Source: Candidatus Methanophagales archaeon (GTDB lineage Archaea > Halobacteriota > Syntropharchaeia > Alkanophagales > Methanospirareceae). From it: a stretch of DNA of 7,819 nucleotides. Numbering within the stretch: position 1 is the first letter of the stretch; every line of letters starts with the position of its first letter. Made by a program: the position numbers and the translations under genes. The notes below the pieces were generated by a model. That model was not told the origin of the DNA. It made no database searches and saw nothing but the letters and a program-made list of their open reading frames with translations. Of this stretch, positions 1 through 6,081 are shown one piece after another. Where the stretch lies: assembly GCA_030668065.1 (NCBI GenBank), contig DAOUUS010000066.1, forward strand, positions 1 through 7,819, given 5' to 3'.

Positions 1-981
1 TATTCATTGGTTATACTGATGGACAATACGTTAATAGCGGTTAGAGACCCTTTGGGCATAAAACCTCTGTGTCTCGGCGAAGTAAGTAACGGGGACGGGG
101 GTAAAGGTTATGTAATAGCCTCAGAAAGCACGGCGATAGATATGTTAGGTGGTATTTTAATCCGTGATCTAAGACCAGGCGAGCTGCTAATGATAAAACC
201 TTCTCAAGGGTTGCTGTCTGAGGACAATTTAGAGAATCATCAGTTATGTCGTGGTACAAACGCAGCTCACTGCGTATTTGAATACATCTATTTTGCGAGA
301 CCTGATTCGGTATTGGATGGGCGATTGGTGTACGACGTGCGGATGAAGATAGGTGAGAAACTGGCTGAGGAACATGGAGTGGAAGCAGATGTGGTCTCGC
401 CAGTGCCGGATTCTGGCATTACATTTGCTATTGGCTATGCGAAACGGTCAGGGCTCGATTATACGGAAGGTTTCATAAAAAACAGGTATGTGGGCAGGAC
501 TTTTATCATGCCTGGTAAAACGTCAAGGGATACCGCGGTTAGGATGAAACTAAATGTCGTACGAGCTAATGTAGAAGGGAAAAGAGTGGTTCTGGTGGAC
601 GACAGCATCGTAAGAGGGACCACTTCAAGGAGAATCATGGGTTTTTTGAAGGATAAAGGCGCGAAAGAGGTACATTTACGGGTTGGTAGTCCACCAATAA
701 TAGCACCCTGCTACCTCGGTATTGATACACCCACGAGGGACGAGCTGCTGGCGTCAAATAGAAGCCTGGACGAGATTCGTACGTTTTTAACCGCAGATTC
801 CATCGGGTATCTCAGCATAGAAGGGCTGATAGATTCTGTGGGCATTGATGCGAATAATCTTTGCCTTGGCTGTCTAACCGGGAAATATCCCGTTGAAATA
901 CCGGGTGAAGTGTGCATAGCGAGACAGTTGAAATTGTCGCACTTCGGATACGATGCGGGTGCAGCAAGAAAGTTTATATAG
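1..981 (+). CDS. purF: Amidophosphoribosyltransferase (glutamine PRPP amidotransferase), 5'-truncated by the window edge
   Basis: PurF catalyses the first committed step of purine synthesis, making phosphoribosylamine from PRPP and glutamine in the cytoplasm. The frame is open at base 1 (YSLVILMDNTLIAVRDPLGI), so the true start lies upstream; TTG at 7 is not the start. About 326 codons are present against a family length near 460-475, so the N-terminal catalytic cysteine and most of the glutaminase domain are missing. The C-terminal phosphoribosyltransferase domain is intact, with the PRPP-binding motif VVLVDDSIVRGTT at 586-624. Cysteines at 271 (HCVFEYIYFARPDS), 709 (APCYLGIDTP), 862 and 871 (CLGC) match the four [4Fe-4S] ligands of the B. 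subtilis-type enzyme, so this is the Fe-S form, unlike the E. coli type. The next gene starts 25 bases after the stop on the same strand. Confidence 0.97.
   Translation, partial: YSLVILMDNTLIAVRDPLGIKPLCLGEVSNGDGGKGYVIASESTAIDMLGGILIRDLRPGELLMIKPSQGLLSEDNLENHQLCRGTNAAHCVFEYIYFARPDSVLDGRLVYDVRMKIGEKLAEEHGVEADVVSPVPDSGITFAIGYAKRSGLDYTEGFIKNRYVGRTFIMPGKTSRDTAVRMKLNVVRANVEGKRVVLVDDSIVRGTTSRRIMGFLKDKGAKEVHLRVGSPPIIAPCYLGIDTPTRDELLASNRSLDEIRTFLTADSIGYLSIEGLIDSVGIDANNLCLGCLTGKYPVEIPGEVCIARQLKLSHFGYDAGAARKFI
973..980 (+). promoter_or_regulatory. Archaeal TATA box overlapping the purF stop
   Basis: TTTATATA lies over the last codons of purF, about 30 bases before the ATG at 1007. This is the sequence and spacing expected of an archaeal TATA box, with transcription starting near 1000-1004. 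It would let the DUF373 gene be transcribed on its own. A Shine-Dalgarno-like GAGGG at 997-1001 also sits 5 bases before the ATG and could serve a read-through transcript. The function is inferred from sequence and position only. Confidence 0.5.
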
Positions 982-1006
982 GTTGAGGTACGTATAGAGG
1001 GTTGAG

Positions 1007-2149
1007 ATGACAAATCCGAATAGCTCTAAGACGCTTGTCCTTTGTGTAGATAGGGATAATGACGTAGGGGAGAAAGCGGGGATAAAGACGCCTGTTACGG
1101 GTAGAGATGCGAATATCTCTGCCGCCACCAAACTGGCACTTGCGGACCCTGAGGATTCGGATATAAACGCGATCTTTGAAGCGGTTAGGGTACATGATCA
1201 GTTGAGTGCAAGCGAAGTTTATGGCGAAGTGGAAATCGCATTGATTGCTGGTGATATTAACGTTGGTGTAACGTCCGATAAGAAAATAGCTCAAGAACTG
1301 GATGCTGTTCTGTCAAATACAAAATCGGATTCTGCTATTCTTGTGACCGATGGTGCCGAGGACGAATGGATTATTCCGCTATTACAGTCACGCGTGAAGA
1401 TAGATTCTGTGCGTAGAGTAATAGTGAAGCAGAGTGAGCCATTAGAAAGCACTTTTTATGTGATTAAGCGCTTGTTTGAGGATCCGAAGTTTTCTCACAC
1501 TTTTTTGCCGCCCATAGGTCTTATTTTGTGCTTGATGGCTATCTCTTTACTGTTTAATTTATCAAATATGGTACTTGGCTTAATACTGGCTGTTATCGGG
1601 ATTTACACGCTGCTAAAGGGTATAGGGCGTGAAAATGTGATGATGGAATTTGCAGAGACTTTAAAACAATCGTTATACAGCGGTCGAATCTCGTTTGTTA
1701 CATATATCTGTGCACTCGTGTTGATTATCGCGGGTACATTCCAGGGCATAACAGAGAGTTGGGATTATTTTTTGAATATGGACCCGGAAATAGGTGAAAG
1801 TTTATTATTGGGCGTGGTATTCCTTGAGGCTGCGATATGGTGGTACGTGGGGGCGGCACTCGCACCTCTAATCGGTAAGATAATGCACATGCTCATAGAA
1901 GGCGAGAGGATAGTCCTGCAGTGGGCTATATTCTTCTCTATAATTGCCTCCGGGCTGATTTTGTGGGGCGGGTGCAAATGTATCCTTTTATTGAATGAAG
2001 GTAATTACCCCCTGGGCTATCAAGTGCTGTTCTTATCTCTACTCGGCGCAGTTATCATAGCACTTATAGGCGTGAAGATTTCGTGGTATCTGAGAAAAGC
2101 AGTTTTAAACGGTGAAGACGAGTTGGGTATAGAAACAGAGGAAGTGTGA
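1007..2149 (+). CDS. DUF373 family membrane protein
   Basis: I recognise this as a member of DUF373, an archaeal family without an established function. The soluble N-terminal part (about residues 1-160) carries the family hallmarks: LVLCVDRDND (10-19), a GEKAGIKTPVTGRDAN stretch (21-36), LADPEDSD (45-52) and LVTDGAEDE (112-120). The many conserved acidic residues could bind metal, but that is inference. The C-terminal half holds five or six hydrophobic segments (about 167-185, 187-204, 230-250, 268-290, 305-326, 337-358), followed by a short acidic tail. The length of 380 residues is ordinary for the family. The ATG at 1007 has GAGGG five bases upstream and the DUF373 motif begins soon after it. 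The gene follows purF by 25 bases and precedes nre by 24, so co-transcription is plausible, although a TATA box over the purF stop suggests a separate promoter too. Confidence 0.93.
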   Translation: MTNPNSSKTLVLCVDRDNDVGEKAGIKTPVTGRDANISAATKLALADPEDSDINAIFEAVRVHDQLSASEVYGEVEIALIAGDINVGVTSDKKIAQELDAVLSNTKSDSAILVTDGAEDEWIIPLLQSRVKIDSVRRVIVKQSEPLESTFYVIKRLFEDPKFSHTFLPPIGLILCLMAISLLFNLSNMVLGLILAVIGIYTLLKGIGRENVMMEFAETLKQSLYSGRISFVTYICALVLIIAGTFQGITESWDYFLNMDPEIGESLLLGVVFLEAAIWWYVGAALAPLIGKIMHMLIEGERIVLQWAIFFSIIASGLILWGGCKCILLLNEGNYPLGYQVLFLSLLGAVIIALIGVKISWYLRKAVLNGEDELGIETEEV

Positions 2150-2173
2150 TAGCTAAGTAGAACGAGGGGGGGG

Positions 2174-3421
2174 ATGTGCATGCTTAAATTGTGTATTGCT
2201 TGCAAAGGGTCGAGGTTATTATGCGGGCGAAAGTCATGTCCCATACTCACAGCGGCTTTGAAGAGAAGAACGGAAGTTGATAAGCTGGCAACGACACAGG
2301 AGTTCTTCGGGCCTTCTACTTCCGTCTTCGTTGGGCGCAGGGGTTATCCCTCAGTAGGTGTGGGTCCGCTGACGGTGATGGAAAGTGAAGAGCTTAGCGT
2401 TGAAATCGGACGAATGGAAGAGCCAAGCGAATGGTTTGCTCAGGGTCTTGATATGGAAAAGATAATAGAACTGAGAAGTGCCACTTTACGTGCGAACAAG
2501 AGTGAAAATATAGCGTCCCGGTCTAAGTTCGTCACGGACATGAGCGAAATAGCCATGGCGGAACGTCCGACAGATGTTGAACTCGTCCTCAGGGGTAAAC
2601 CGACATTCAAATTCTCGTTCTCGGATATAATGCAACCGACAGGCGTCAGTATGGTAGTGGAGAATATGCGTGTGGCCGATAACCCGAAGATACCAAAGAA
2701 GGTGGATCGAATAGTTTCTGATGATATAAGAGCGGTAGAAGCAGCGACTGCACTTTATGGGATTGGGTTGGATGTTTATAAAGTCTCTGCGGTACTGTCG
2801 TCCGGTGCATTAGGGCTGAACCGCGGGAAGAAGATGGTTCCGACACGATGGAGCATCACAGCAACCGATGACATCATATTCAAGGAGCTGGCAGCGCAAT
2901 TCAAAGAATATCCCATTGTTGATTCCTTTTATGTATATGAGTCGTCCTATATGGACAATCACTTCCAGATATTGCTTTTGCCGTCTCTATTTGAGTATGA
3001 GAACTTCGAGGCGTGGTTTCCGGGTTCTGTATGGACTGATGCAAAGGGTCAGAGGCCGGTGATATTAGCGGATTATGAGGGGTTTAACGGTCGGAAGAGT
3101 TATGCCGCGGAAGAAGGCGGTGGGTACTATGCGACGAGATTGGCAGTTGCGGAAGCGTTGCACAAGATGAGACGACAGGCAGGCGTAGTTGTATTCCGAG
3201 AGATTCAACCCAGCTATGCCATACCACTGGGTGTTTGGGTCGTTAGAGAGACGGTCCGGGATGCTTTTAGAACCGGCGGTGTGAAGTTCGACACTCGTGA
3301 AGAGGCTTTGGCGTATATAAATTCGAGAATGCAATTGAAACCGGGCTTGAAAATCGAGCTAGAAGATTTTAAGGCTGAAAGTAGAATACTGAGGCAGCGG
3401 CGGCTCGAGGATTTTTGGTGA
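2174..3421 (+). CDS. nreA: Nre-family archaeal DNA repair protein with zinc finger and C-terminal PIP box
   Basis: This matches the archaeal Nre (novel repair) family, cytoplasmic proteins linked genetically to DNA damage repair and thought to bind PCNA. The N-terminus has a putative zinc finger, C7-X2-C10-X6-C17-X4-C22 (LCIACKG then LCGRKSC). The family signature region FFGPSTSVFVGRRGYPSVGVGPL follows at about 44-66. The protein ends QRRLEDFW (408-415), a good fit to the Q-x-x-h-x-x-F-aromatic PCNA-interacting (PIP) motif, placed at the extreme C-terminus as expected for the family. Two starts are possible: ATG at 2174, with GAGG at 2164-2167 inside a run of Gs and six bases of spacing, or ATG at 2180, giving MLKLCIACKG. 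The sequence does not decide between them. The choice between NreA and NreB is made only on the general pattern. This is the last gene of the compact core block. Confidence 0.9.
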   Translation: MCMLKLCIACKGSRLLCGRKSCPILTAALKRRTEVDKLATTQEFFGPSTSVFVGRRGYPSVGVGPLTVMESEELSVEIGRMEEPSEWFAQGLDMEKIIELRSATLRANKSENIASRSKFVTDMSEIAMAERPTDVELVLRGKPTFKFSFSDIMQPTGVSMVVENMRVADNPKIPKKVDRIVSDDIRAVEAATALYGIGLDVYKVSAVLSSGALGLNRGKKMVPTRWSITATDDIIFKELAAQFKEYPIVDSFYVYESSYMDNHFQILLLPSLFEYENFEAWFPGSVWTDAKGQRPVILADYEGFNGRKSYAAEEGGGYYATRLAVAEALHKMRRQAGVVVFREIQPSYAIPLGVWVVRETVRDAFRTGGVKFDTREEALAYINSRMQLKPGLKIELEDFKAESRILRQRRLEDFW

Positions 3422-3439
3422 CTTGAGTAGCACCTTAAA

Positions 3440-3460
3440 CAAACTTTTAGAAAAAGTTTG
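3440..3460. repeat. Perfect 9-bp hairpin downstream of nre
   Basis: CAAACTTTT (3440-3448) and AAAAGTTTG (3452-3460) are perfect inverted arms around a 3-base loop, starting 18 bases after the nre stop. The position suits a transcript 3' end or processing element. There is no long T run after it, and archaeal termination usually depends on T tracts, so a terminator role is uncertain. An 11-base part (AACAAACTTTT, 3438-3448) recurs exactly at 3623-3633, so it may instead belong to a dispersed repeat. Confidence 0.55.
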
Positions 3461-3632
3461 ATCAAAAATGCTTCGCTGCTTTGCAATCGTGGGGCAATGG
3501 TAGGAAGTGGTGGAAAGGGATATAGGGGGCAGAAGGGTTACGAGAAGGCAGATACCATATCGGTGATGGAGGGAGAAAAGGAGAAACTTAGAGCGCACAA
3601 AACCTGGTACACATCGCTTTATAACAAACTTT

Positions 3633-4061
3633 TTGGAGGGAATAGAACAAAACATAGTAAAAGGACTCATAAATGAATGCAAAGAGGAGAGGATTAAATT
3701 CGCATATCCGTTTACTCTGTTCTATTCAGATGCTGAATTTTCACCAATGCCACTAAACCTTGATGCCGCGTTAAAAGAAGCGAGGTATAAGGCTATTATG
3801 GAGAATAACAAGCTTAGTTTTGAAGAGAAAACAGAGTACACAGGAGAGTTGTATTTAACGCCAAGTGACCTTGCCAAACTGGATGCTAAAAAAGAAGAAA
3901 GAGAAAGGCACACTCAAGAGATACAGGAGAAACTAAAGGAAGTTGGAAGTAAGTATGATGATAATACGCCTTTAGGTGATATTCCTGAGGTACGTGAGAT
4001 AATAGAAAAGCGTTTAGAGAAAGCACTAAAAGAAAGAAAAGAGATAGAAGAGGAAAGCTAA
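3633..4061 (+). CDS. Small charged, probably coiled-coil protein of unknown function
   Basis: I do not recognise this family. The reading frame gives up to 142 residues, with no Cys cluster and no signal or membrane segment. The first half looks globular (IKFAYPFTLFYSDAEFSP). The second half (about 75-142) is dominated by Lys, Glu and Arg in helical patterns (KKEERERHTQEIQEKLKE, EIIEKRLEKALKERKEIEEE), suggesting a coiled coil or extended helix. The start is unclear. TTG at 3633 is the only usual start codon before the first in-frame ATG at 3747, and the frame is open upstream only to a stop at 3564. A TATA-like CTTTATAA at 3617-3624 would place the transcription start near 3645, downstream of the TTG, so either that box is not used or translation begins further in. 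Initiation at 3747 would give about 104 residues. The body of the frame looks coding; the 5' end should be treated as unresolved. Confidence 0.65.
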   Translation: MEGIEQNIVKGLINECKEERIKFAYPFTLFYSDAEFSPMPLNLDAALKEARYKAIMENNKLSFEEKTEYTGELYLTPSDLAKLDAKKEERERHTQEIQEKLKEVGSKYDDNTPLGDIPEVREIIEKRLEKALKERKEIEEES

Positions 4062-4072
4062 TTTATCCTCGC

Positions 4073-4081
4073 CTTTATAAA
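4073..4081 (+). promoter_or_regulatory. TATA box for the six-cysteine protein
   Basis: CTTTATAAA is centred about 28 bases before the ATG at 4106, which predicts transcription starting at or a few bases before the start codon. No Shine-Dalgarno-like sequence is visible between the box and the ATG (TTTAATAGGCTAT precedes it), so a leaderless mRNA is likely. This is inferred from archaeal promoter geometry. Confidence 0.6.
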
Positions 4082-4105
4082 TCATATATTCATTTAATAG
4101 GCTAT

Positions 4106-4552
4106 ATGGAGCCACCAGAGAAAGACGAAAAATTCGGTTATAAGGTGATTATGGAAGATGGTCACGTGGTGGATTTTCTACATAAATCGAAGCGCAGAAA
4201 GCATTTAAGAAGAGCGGTACGCTATTTCTTAACCCATACCGGCTATCTAGTTGGATGTCCTGGCGGGATGGATTCTTATCGATGGTTCGGGACTTGTTCA
4301 AAAAAAGCATTTAAAACGTGTGAAGAAGAGATTCAGGAATCTAGGAGAACGTTAAAAACAAGTTCGTGTATGTTCTGCGGAGCAGAACTAGATACTTTTT
4401 ATACCGGATTGGGTTGTTATGATGCCAATATAGACGCTGGATATGATCCACTGAAATTTGAAGATGAGCTGTTAAGTGTAAGACGTGGAAAAATTCCGGA
4501 AGATGCCGGATTGTTCCCGGTAAAATACGAAAATGATGATTGGGAAATATAG
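4106..4552 (+). CDS. Hypothetical six-cysteine protein, possible zinc binding
   Basis: I do not recognise this family. The 148-residue protein begins with a polar segment containing a basic patch (HKSKRRKHLRRAVRYF, about 26-41), followed by GYLVGCPGGMDSYRWFGTC. Cysteines fall at 51, 64, 72, 88, 91 and 104. The C-x2-C pair CMFC (88-91) resembles half of a zinc ribbon, and two or more of the other cysteines could complete a metal site. The C-terminal third is acidic (KFEDELL, ENDDWEI). No membrane segment or signal peptide is seen. It has its own TATA box and probably a leaderless start. The next gene begins 23 bases after the stop on the same strand, so the two may be co-transcribed. The basic patch together with clustered cysteines would fit nucleic-acid binding, but nothing here proves it. 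Confidence 0.75.
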   Translation: MEPPEKDEKFGYKVIMEDGHVVDFLHKSKRRKHLRRAVRYFLTHTGYLVGCPGGMDSYRWFGTCSKKAFKTCEEEIQESRRTLKTSSCMFCGAELDTFYTGLGCYDANIDAGYDPLKFEDELLSVRRGKIPEDAGLFPVKYENDDWEI

Positions 4553-4575
4553 AATATTGTAAAGAGTAGTGAGAT

Positions 4576-5439
4576 ATGAATCTTTTCGATAATAGAGAAA
4601 TTGCTATGGTTATTTGGGCACTTGTGATTTTTATCCTCGTGTTGATTACGAGGGACAGAAGAGAATCGATCAGAAGAGAATCGTTCTTAGATGCATTCAA
4701 AGGATCTAAAAAAGGCGTTTTCGAAGTACTTTTTTCGTTGGTTTTTATGATAGTTTATACTGCTGCAATTGTATTTGTTCTCTATCAGATAAATTTCTGG
4801 AACATCTCTTTATTAAAAATTACTTTCTTTTGGTTTTGTTTTACCGCAGTTGTGATGTGTGTTAATGTGGTAACATCAGAAACAAACCAAAAAGTTTTTA
4901 GAAAAATCATCTCCGATAGTATAAAAATAACTATTATTGTCGTGTTCATCGTCAACTTTTACACCTTTTCACTTGCAGTAGAATTGTTTTTAGTGCCTAT
5001 TATGACTTTTATCGTGCTTTATAATGTTTTTGGTGGAAGGGATGAAAAAAACTCAAATATTATAGATTTGATGAATGGATTGTTGATTATTATTGTAATA
5101 ATCATTTTAATTTGCTTTATAAATAATGTAGTTTCCGATTATAAAAACTTCATGGTTTTTGATACATTAAGAAAGTTTCTGTTGCCACCTTTACTTACCT
5201 TTTTGTTTTTACCTTTTATTTATTTCCTGGTACTATTCTCTACTTACGAGCAGTTATTTGTTCAATTAAATTCAGGCAATACAAAAAGCAAAAAATCAAA
5301 AAGATATGCTAAGAGAAAAATCATACAACATTGTCTATTTAGTGTAAAAGAGGTAAAGAAATTGCTAAATAGTAGTTGTAATTTTAAATATATTAAAAAC
5401 AAAGAATATGTAGATAATATGATAAAAGACTCGAAATAA
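4576..5439 (+). CDS. Polytopic membrane protein of unknown function
   Basis: This is a 287-residue integral membrane protein with about seven hydrophobic segments (roughly 9-25, 49-70, 79-97, 116-133, 134-152, 164-185, 201-222). A Lys/Arg-rich tail (about 235-287, KSKKSKRYAKRKI) probably lies in the cytoplasm. The N-terminal NREIAMVIWALV pattern reminds me of uncharacterised membrane proteins that occur in accessory regions of bacteria and archaea, but I cannot confirm a family. The gene is clearly more AT-rich than purF, DUF373 or nre (many Ile, Phe, Asn and Lys codons of the AT-rich kind), which suggests recent acquisition, although hydrophobic proteins are biased this way anyway. The ATG at 4576 lies 23 bases after the six-cysteine gene, with only a weak GTGAG-like site upstream. 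No catalytic motif is visible. Confidence 0.85.
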   Translation: MNLFDNREIAMVIWALVIFILVLITRDRRESIRRESFLDAFKGSKKGVFEVLFSLVFMIVYTAAIVFVLYQINFWNISLLKITFFWFCFTAVVMCVNVVTSETNQKVFRKIISDSIKITIIVVFIVNFYTFSLAVELFLVPIMTFIVLYNVFGGRDEKNSNIIDLMNGLLIIIVIIILICFINNVVSDYKNFMVFDTLRKFLLPPLLTFLFLPFIYFLVLFSTYEQLFVQLNSGNTKSKKSKRYAKRKIIQHCLFSVKEVKKLLNSSCNFKYIKNKEYVDNMIKDSK

Positions 5440-5493
5440 TAGATTCGTAATCCTAAAAATAGGTCTGCGATAGCATAACCATTGATAATTGCG

Positions 5494-5530
5494 GAGGGGC
5501 TTAAGTCGTGGTCGTGAATAATAGCCCCTC
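5494..5530 (+). promoter_or_regulatory. Hairpin covering a Shine-Dalgarno sequence
   Basis: GAGGGGCT (5494-5501) and AGCCCCTC (5523-5530) are perfect 8-bp inverted arms. The 5' arm contains most of GGAGGGG (5493-5499), an unusually strong Shine-Dalgarno sequence 8 bases before a GTG codon at 5508. The GTG lies in the loop, together with a tandem GTCGTG-GTCGTG (5505-5516). Folded RNA would hide the ribosome-binding site, so this may be a translational switch. It could instead be a terminator-like or mobile-element hairpin after the membrane protein gene. Confidence 0.4.
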
Positions 5531-5705
5531 TTCCCGTTTTATCTCTGCGAAGCTGATATATTATGAAGTGAAGTCAAGAATGTTGTACTATGTCCTGATT
5601 TTTATCAGCTTAACAATCACGCTTACAACTTTCGCAATACAAACTTACGATCTTACTTATAATATAAGATGCTTCCTCCGAGGACATTTCCTTAATATTC
5701 TGTAA
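5508..5705 (+). CDS. Doubtful small hydrophobic ORF or truncated gene remnant
   Basis: This 65-residue frame starts with GTG at 5508 after GGAGGGG with 8-base spacing. A possible TATA-like TAAAAATA lies at about 5454-5461. The product has a polar start (NNSPSSRF), the segment SAKLIYYEVKSRM and then one hydrophobic stretch (LYYVLIFISLTITLTTFAI, about 26-44), which could be a membrane anchor. Its last 96 bases run antisense through the end of the well-supported minus-strand gene at 5610-5870, which makes the C-terminal part suspect. It may be the 5' remnant of a membrane protein gene cut off by rearrangement, or chance. I do not recognise a family. Confidence 0.3.
   Translation: MVVNNSPSSRFISAKLIYYEVKSRMLYYVLIFISLTITLTTFAIQTYDLTYNIRCFLRGHFLNIL
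5550..5611. repeat. Inverted repeat at the 3' end of the minus-strand gene
   Basis: AAGCTGATA (5550-5558) and TATCAGCTT (5603-5611) are perfect 9-bp inverted arms 44 bases apart. The right arm overlaps the stop codon of the minus-strand gene. A compact alternative, CTGAT-TTTT-ATCAG (5595-5608), uses the same right arm. On the minus strand this would be a hairpin just after the stop and could mark the transcript's 3' end. The role is inferred from position. Confidence 0.4.
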
Positions 5706-5870
5706 TTCGTTCTTAAAGTCCATATACTCTTTTCTTAGATCCTCTTCAGGAAAATCATTCTCTAAGAACGGGTTGCTGTTAACTGCATTTAACAATCGTT
5801 CCTGAATGCTATCTTGGCTAGTTGCTAACATTTCAATTATAAGACCAAGCTTTTCCGTTCCATGTGACAT
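5610..5870 (-). CDS. Small helical protein of unknown function
   Basis: This 86-residue minus-strand protein belongs to no family I recognise. It is predicted mostly alpha-helical: an amphipathic N-terminal half (KLGLIIEMLATSQDSIQERL) and an acidic, charged middle (ENDFPEEDLRKEYMDFKNEL). The end is Cys-rich, with C79-x2-C82 and C86 (LYCESCKRDC). No membrane segment or signal is seen. Its expression signals are the most complete of the accessory genes: a TATA box (5908-5917, read on the minus strand), a predicted transcription start near 5886, an AGGA at 5879-5882 and an ATG eight bases further on. It is oriented opposite to every other gene here and is divergent from the non-coding region that follows. 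Small helical orphan proteins of this kind are often regulators or partners in accessory modules, but that is a guess. Confidence 0.75.
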   Translation of the reverse strand: MSHGTEKLGLIIEMLATSQDSIQERLLNAVNSNPFLENDFPEEDLRKEYMDFKNELQNIKEMSSEEASYIISKIVSLYCESCKRDC

Positions 5871-5907
5871 TTTGATATTCCTGTTAAACTTATCCTTCGG
5901 AATCCCG

Positions 5908-5917
5908 CTTTTATATC
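5908..5917 (-). promoter_or_regulatory. TATA box for the minus-strand small gene
   Basis: On the minus strand the sequence reads GATATAAAAG, a good archaeal TATA box. Its centre is about 42 bases from the ATG at 5870, giving a predicted start of transcription near 5886 and a leader of about 16 bases. That leader contains AGGA eight bases before the start codon, so promoter, ribosome-binding site and start agree. Confidence 0.55.
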
Positions 5918-5971
5918 ACTCTCTTCCTTTCGCATTCATCCGTGACAATTTGTAAAAATATTAAAGCTCTG

Positions 5972-5980
5972 TATATTTAA
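5972..5980 (+). promoter_or_regulatory. Possible TATA box driving the non-coding region
   Basis: TATATTTAA is the best plus-strand TATA-like sequence upstream of the hairpin-rich region and is divergent from the minus-strand promoter at 5908-5917. It would start a transcript near 6000-6005, just before the tandem AATTCTTTC repeat and the GC-rich hairpins. The match is moderate and the surroundings are AT-rich, so this is tentative. Confidence 0.3.
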
Positions 5981-6009
5981 GCTAAAATTTTTTCTGGCTT
6001 GTCCTATGA

Positions 6010-6029
6010 AATTCTTTCCAATTCTTTCA
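6010..6029. repeat. Tandem 10-base repeat
   Basis: AATTCTTTCC (6010-6019) is followed directly by AATTCTTTCA (6020-6029), two copies differing at the last base. They sit immediately before a GC-rich hairpin. Their function is unknown; they could be part of the end of a mobile element. Confidence 0.55.
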
Positions 6030-6032
6030 ATT

Positions 6033-6081
6033 CCCGCGTTTGCGCGGGTCGACTAGAGGGGGTAAGGGGTGAGGCTCCCCT
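6033..6081 (+). repeat. Pair of GC-rich hairpins
   Basis: CCCGCG-TTTG-CGCGGG (6033-6048) is a perfect 6-bp all-GC hairpin. It is followed 16 bases later by AGGGG-TGAGGCT-CCCCT (6065-6081), a 5-bp hairpin. The GC content stands out sharply from the AT-rich surroundings. They could be 5' domains of the candidate RNA that follows, or a hairpin end of an IS200/IS605-like element. No transposase is present in the window. Confidence 0.5.

Noticed and set aside
3458..3676. Plus-strand 72-codon frame before the charged small protein
   Set aside because: Its TTG start lies inside the hairpin arm, composition is Gly/Lys-rich without a recognisable motif, it overlaps the better-supported gene at 3633-4061, and no ribosome site is convincing.
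5650..5670. Small hairpin ATCTTA...TAAGAT
   Set aside because: It lies within the minus-strand gene in AT-rich sequence and is likely chance.
6010..6048. CRISPR repeat (TTTCAATTCCC-like)
   Set aside because: The AATTCTTTC units are directly adjacent without spacers and occur only twice, so there is no array.
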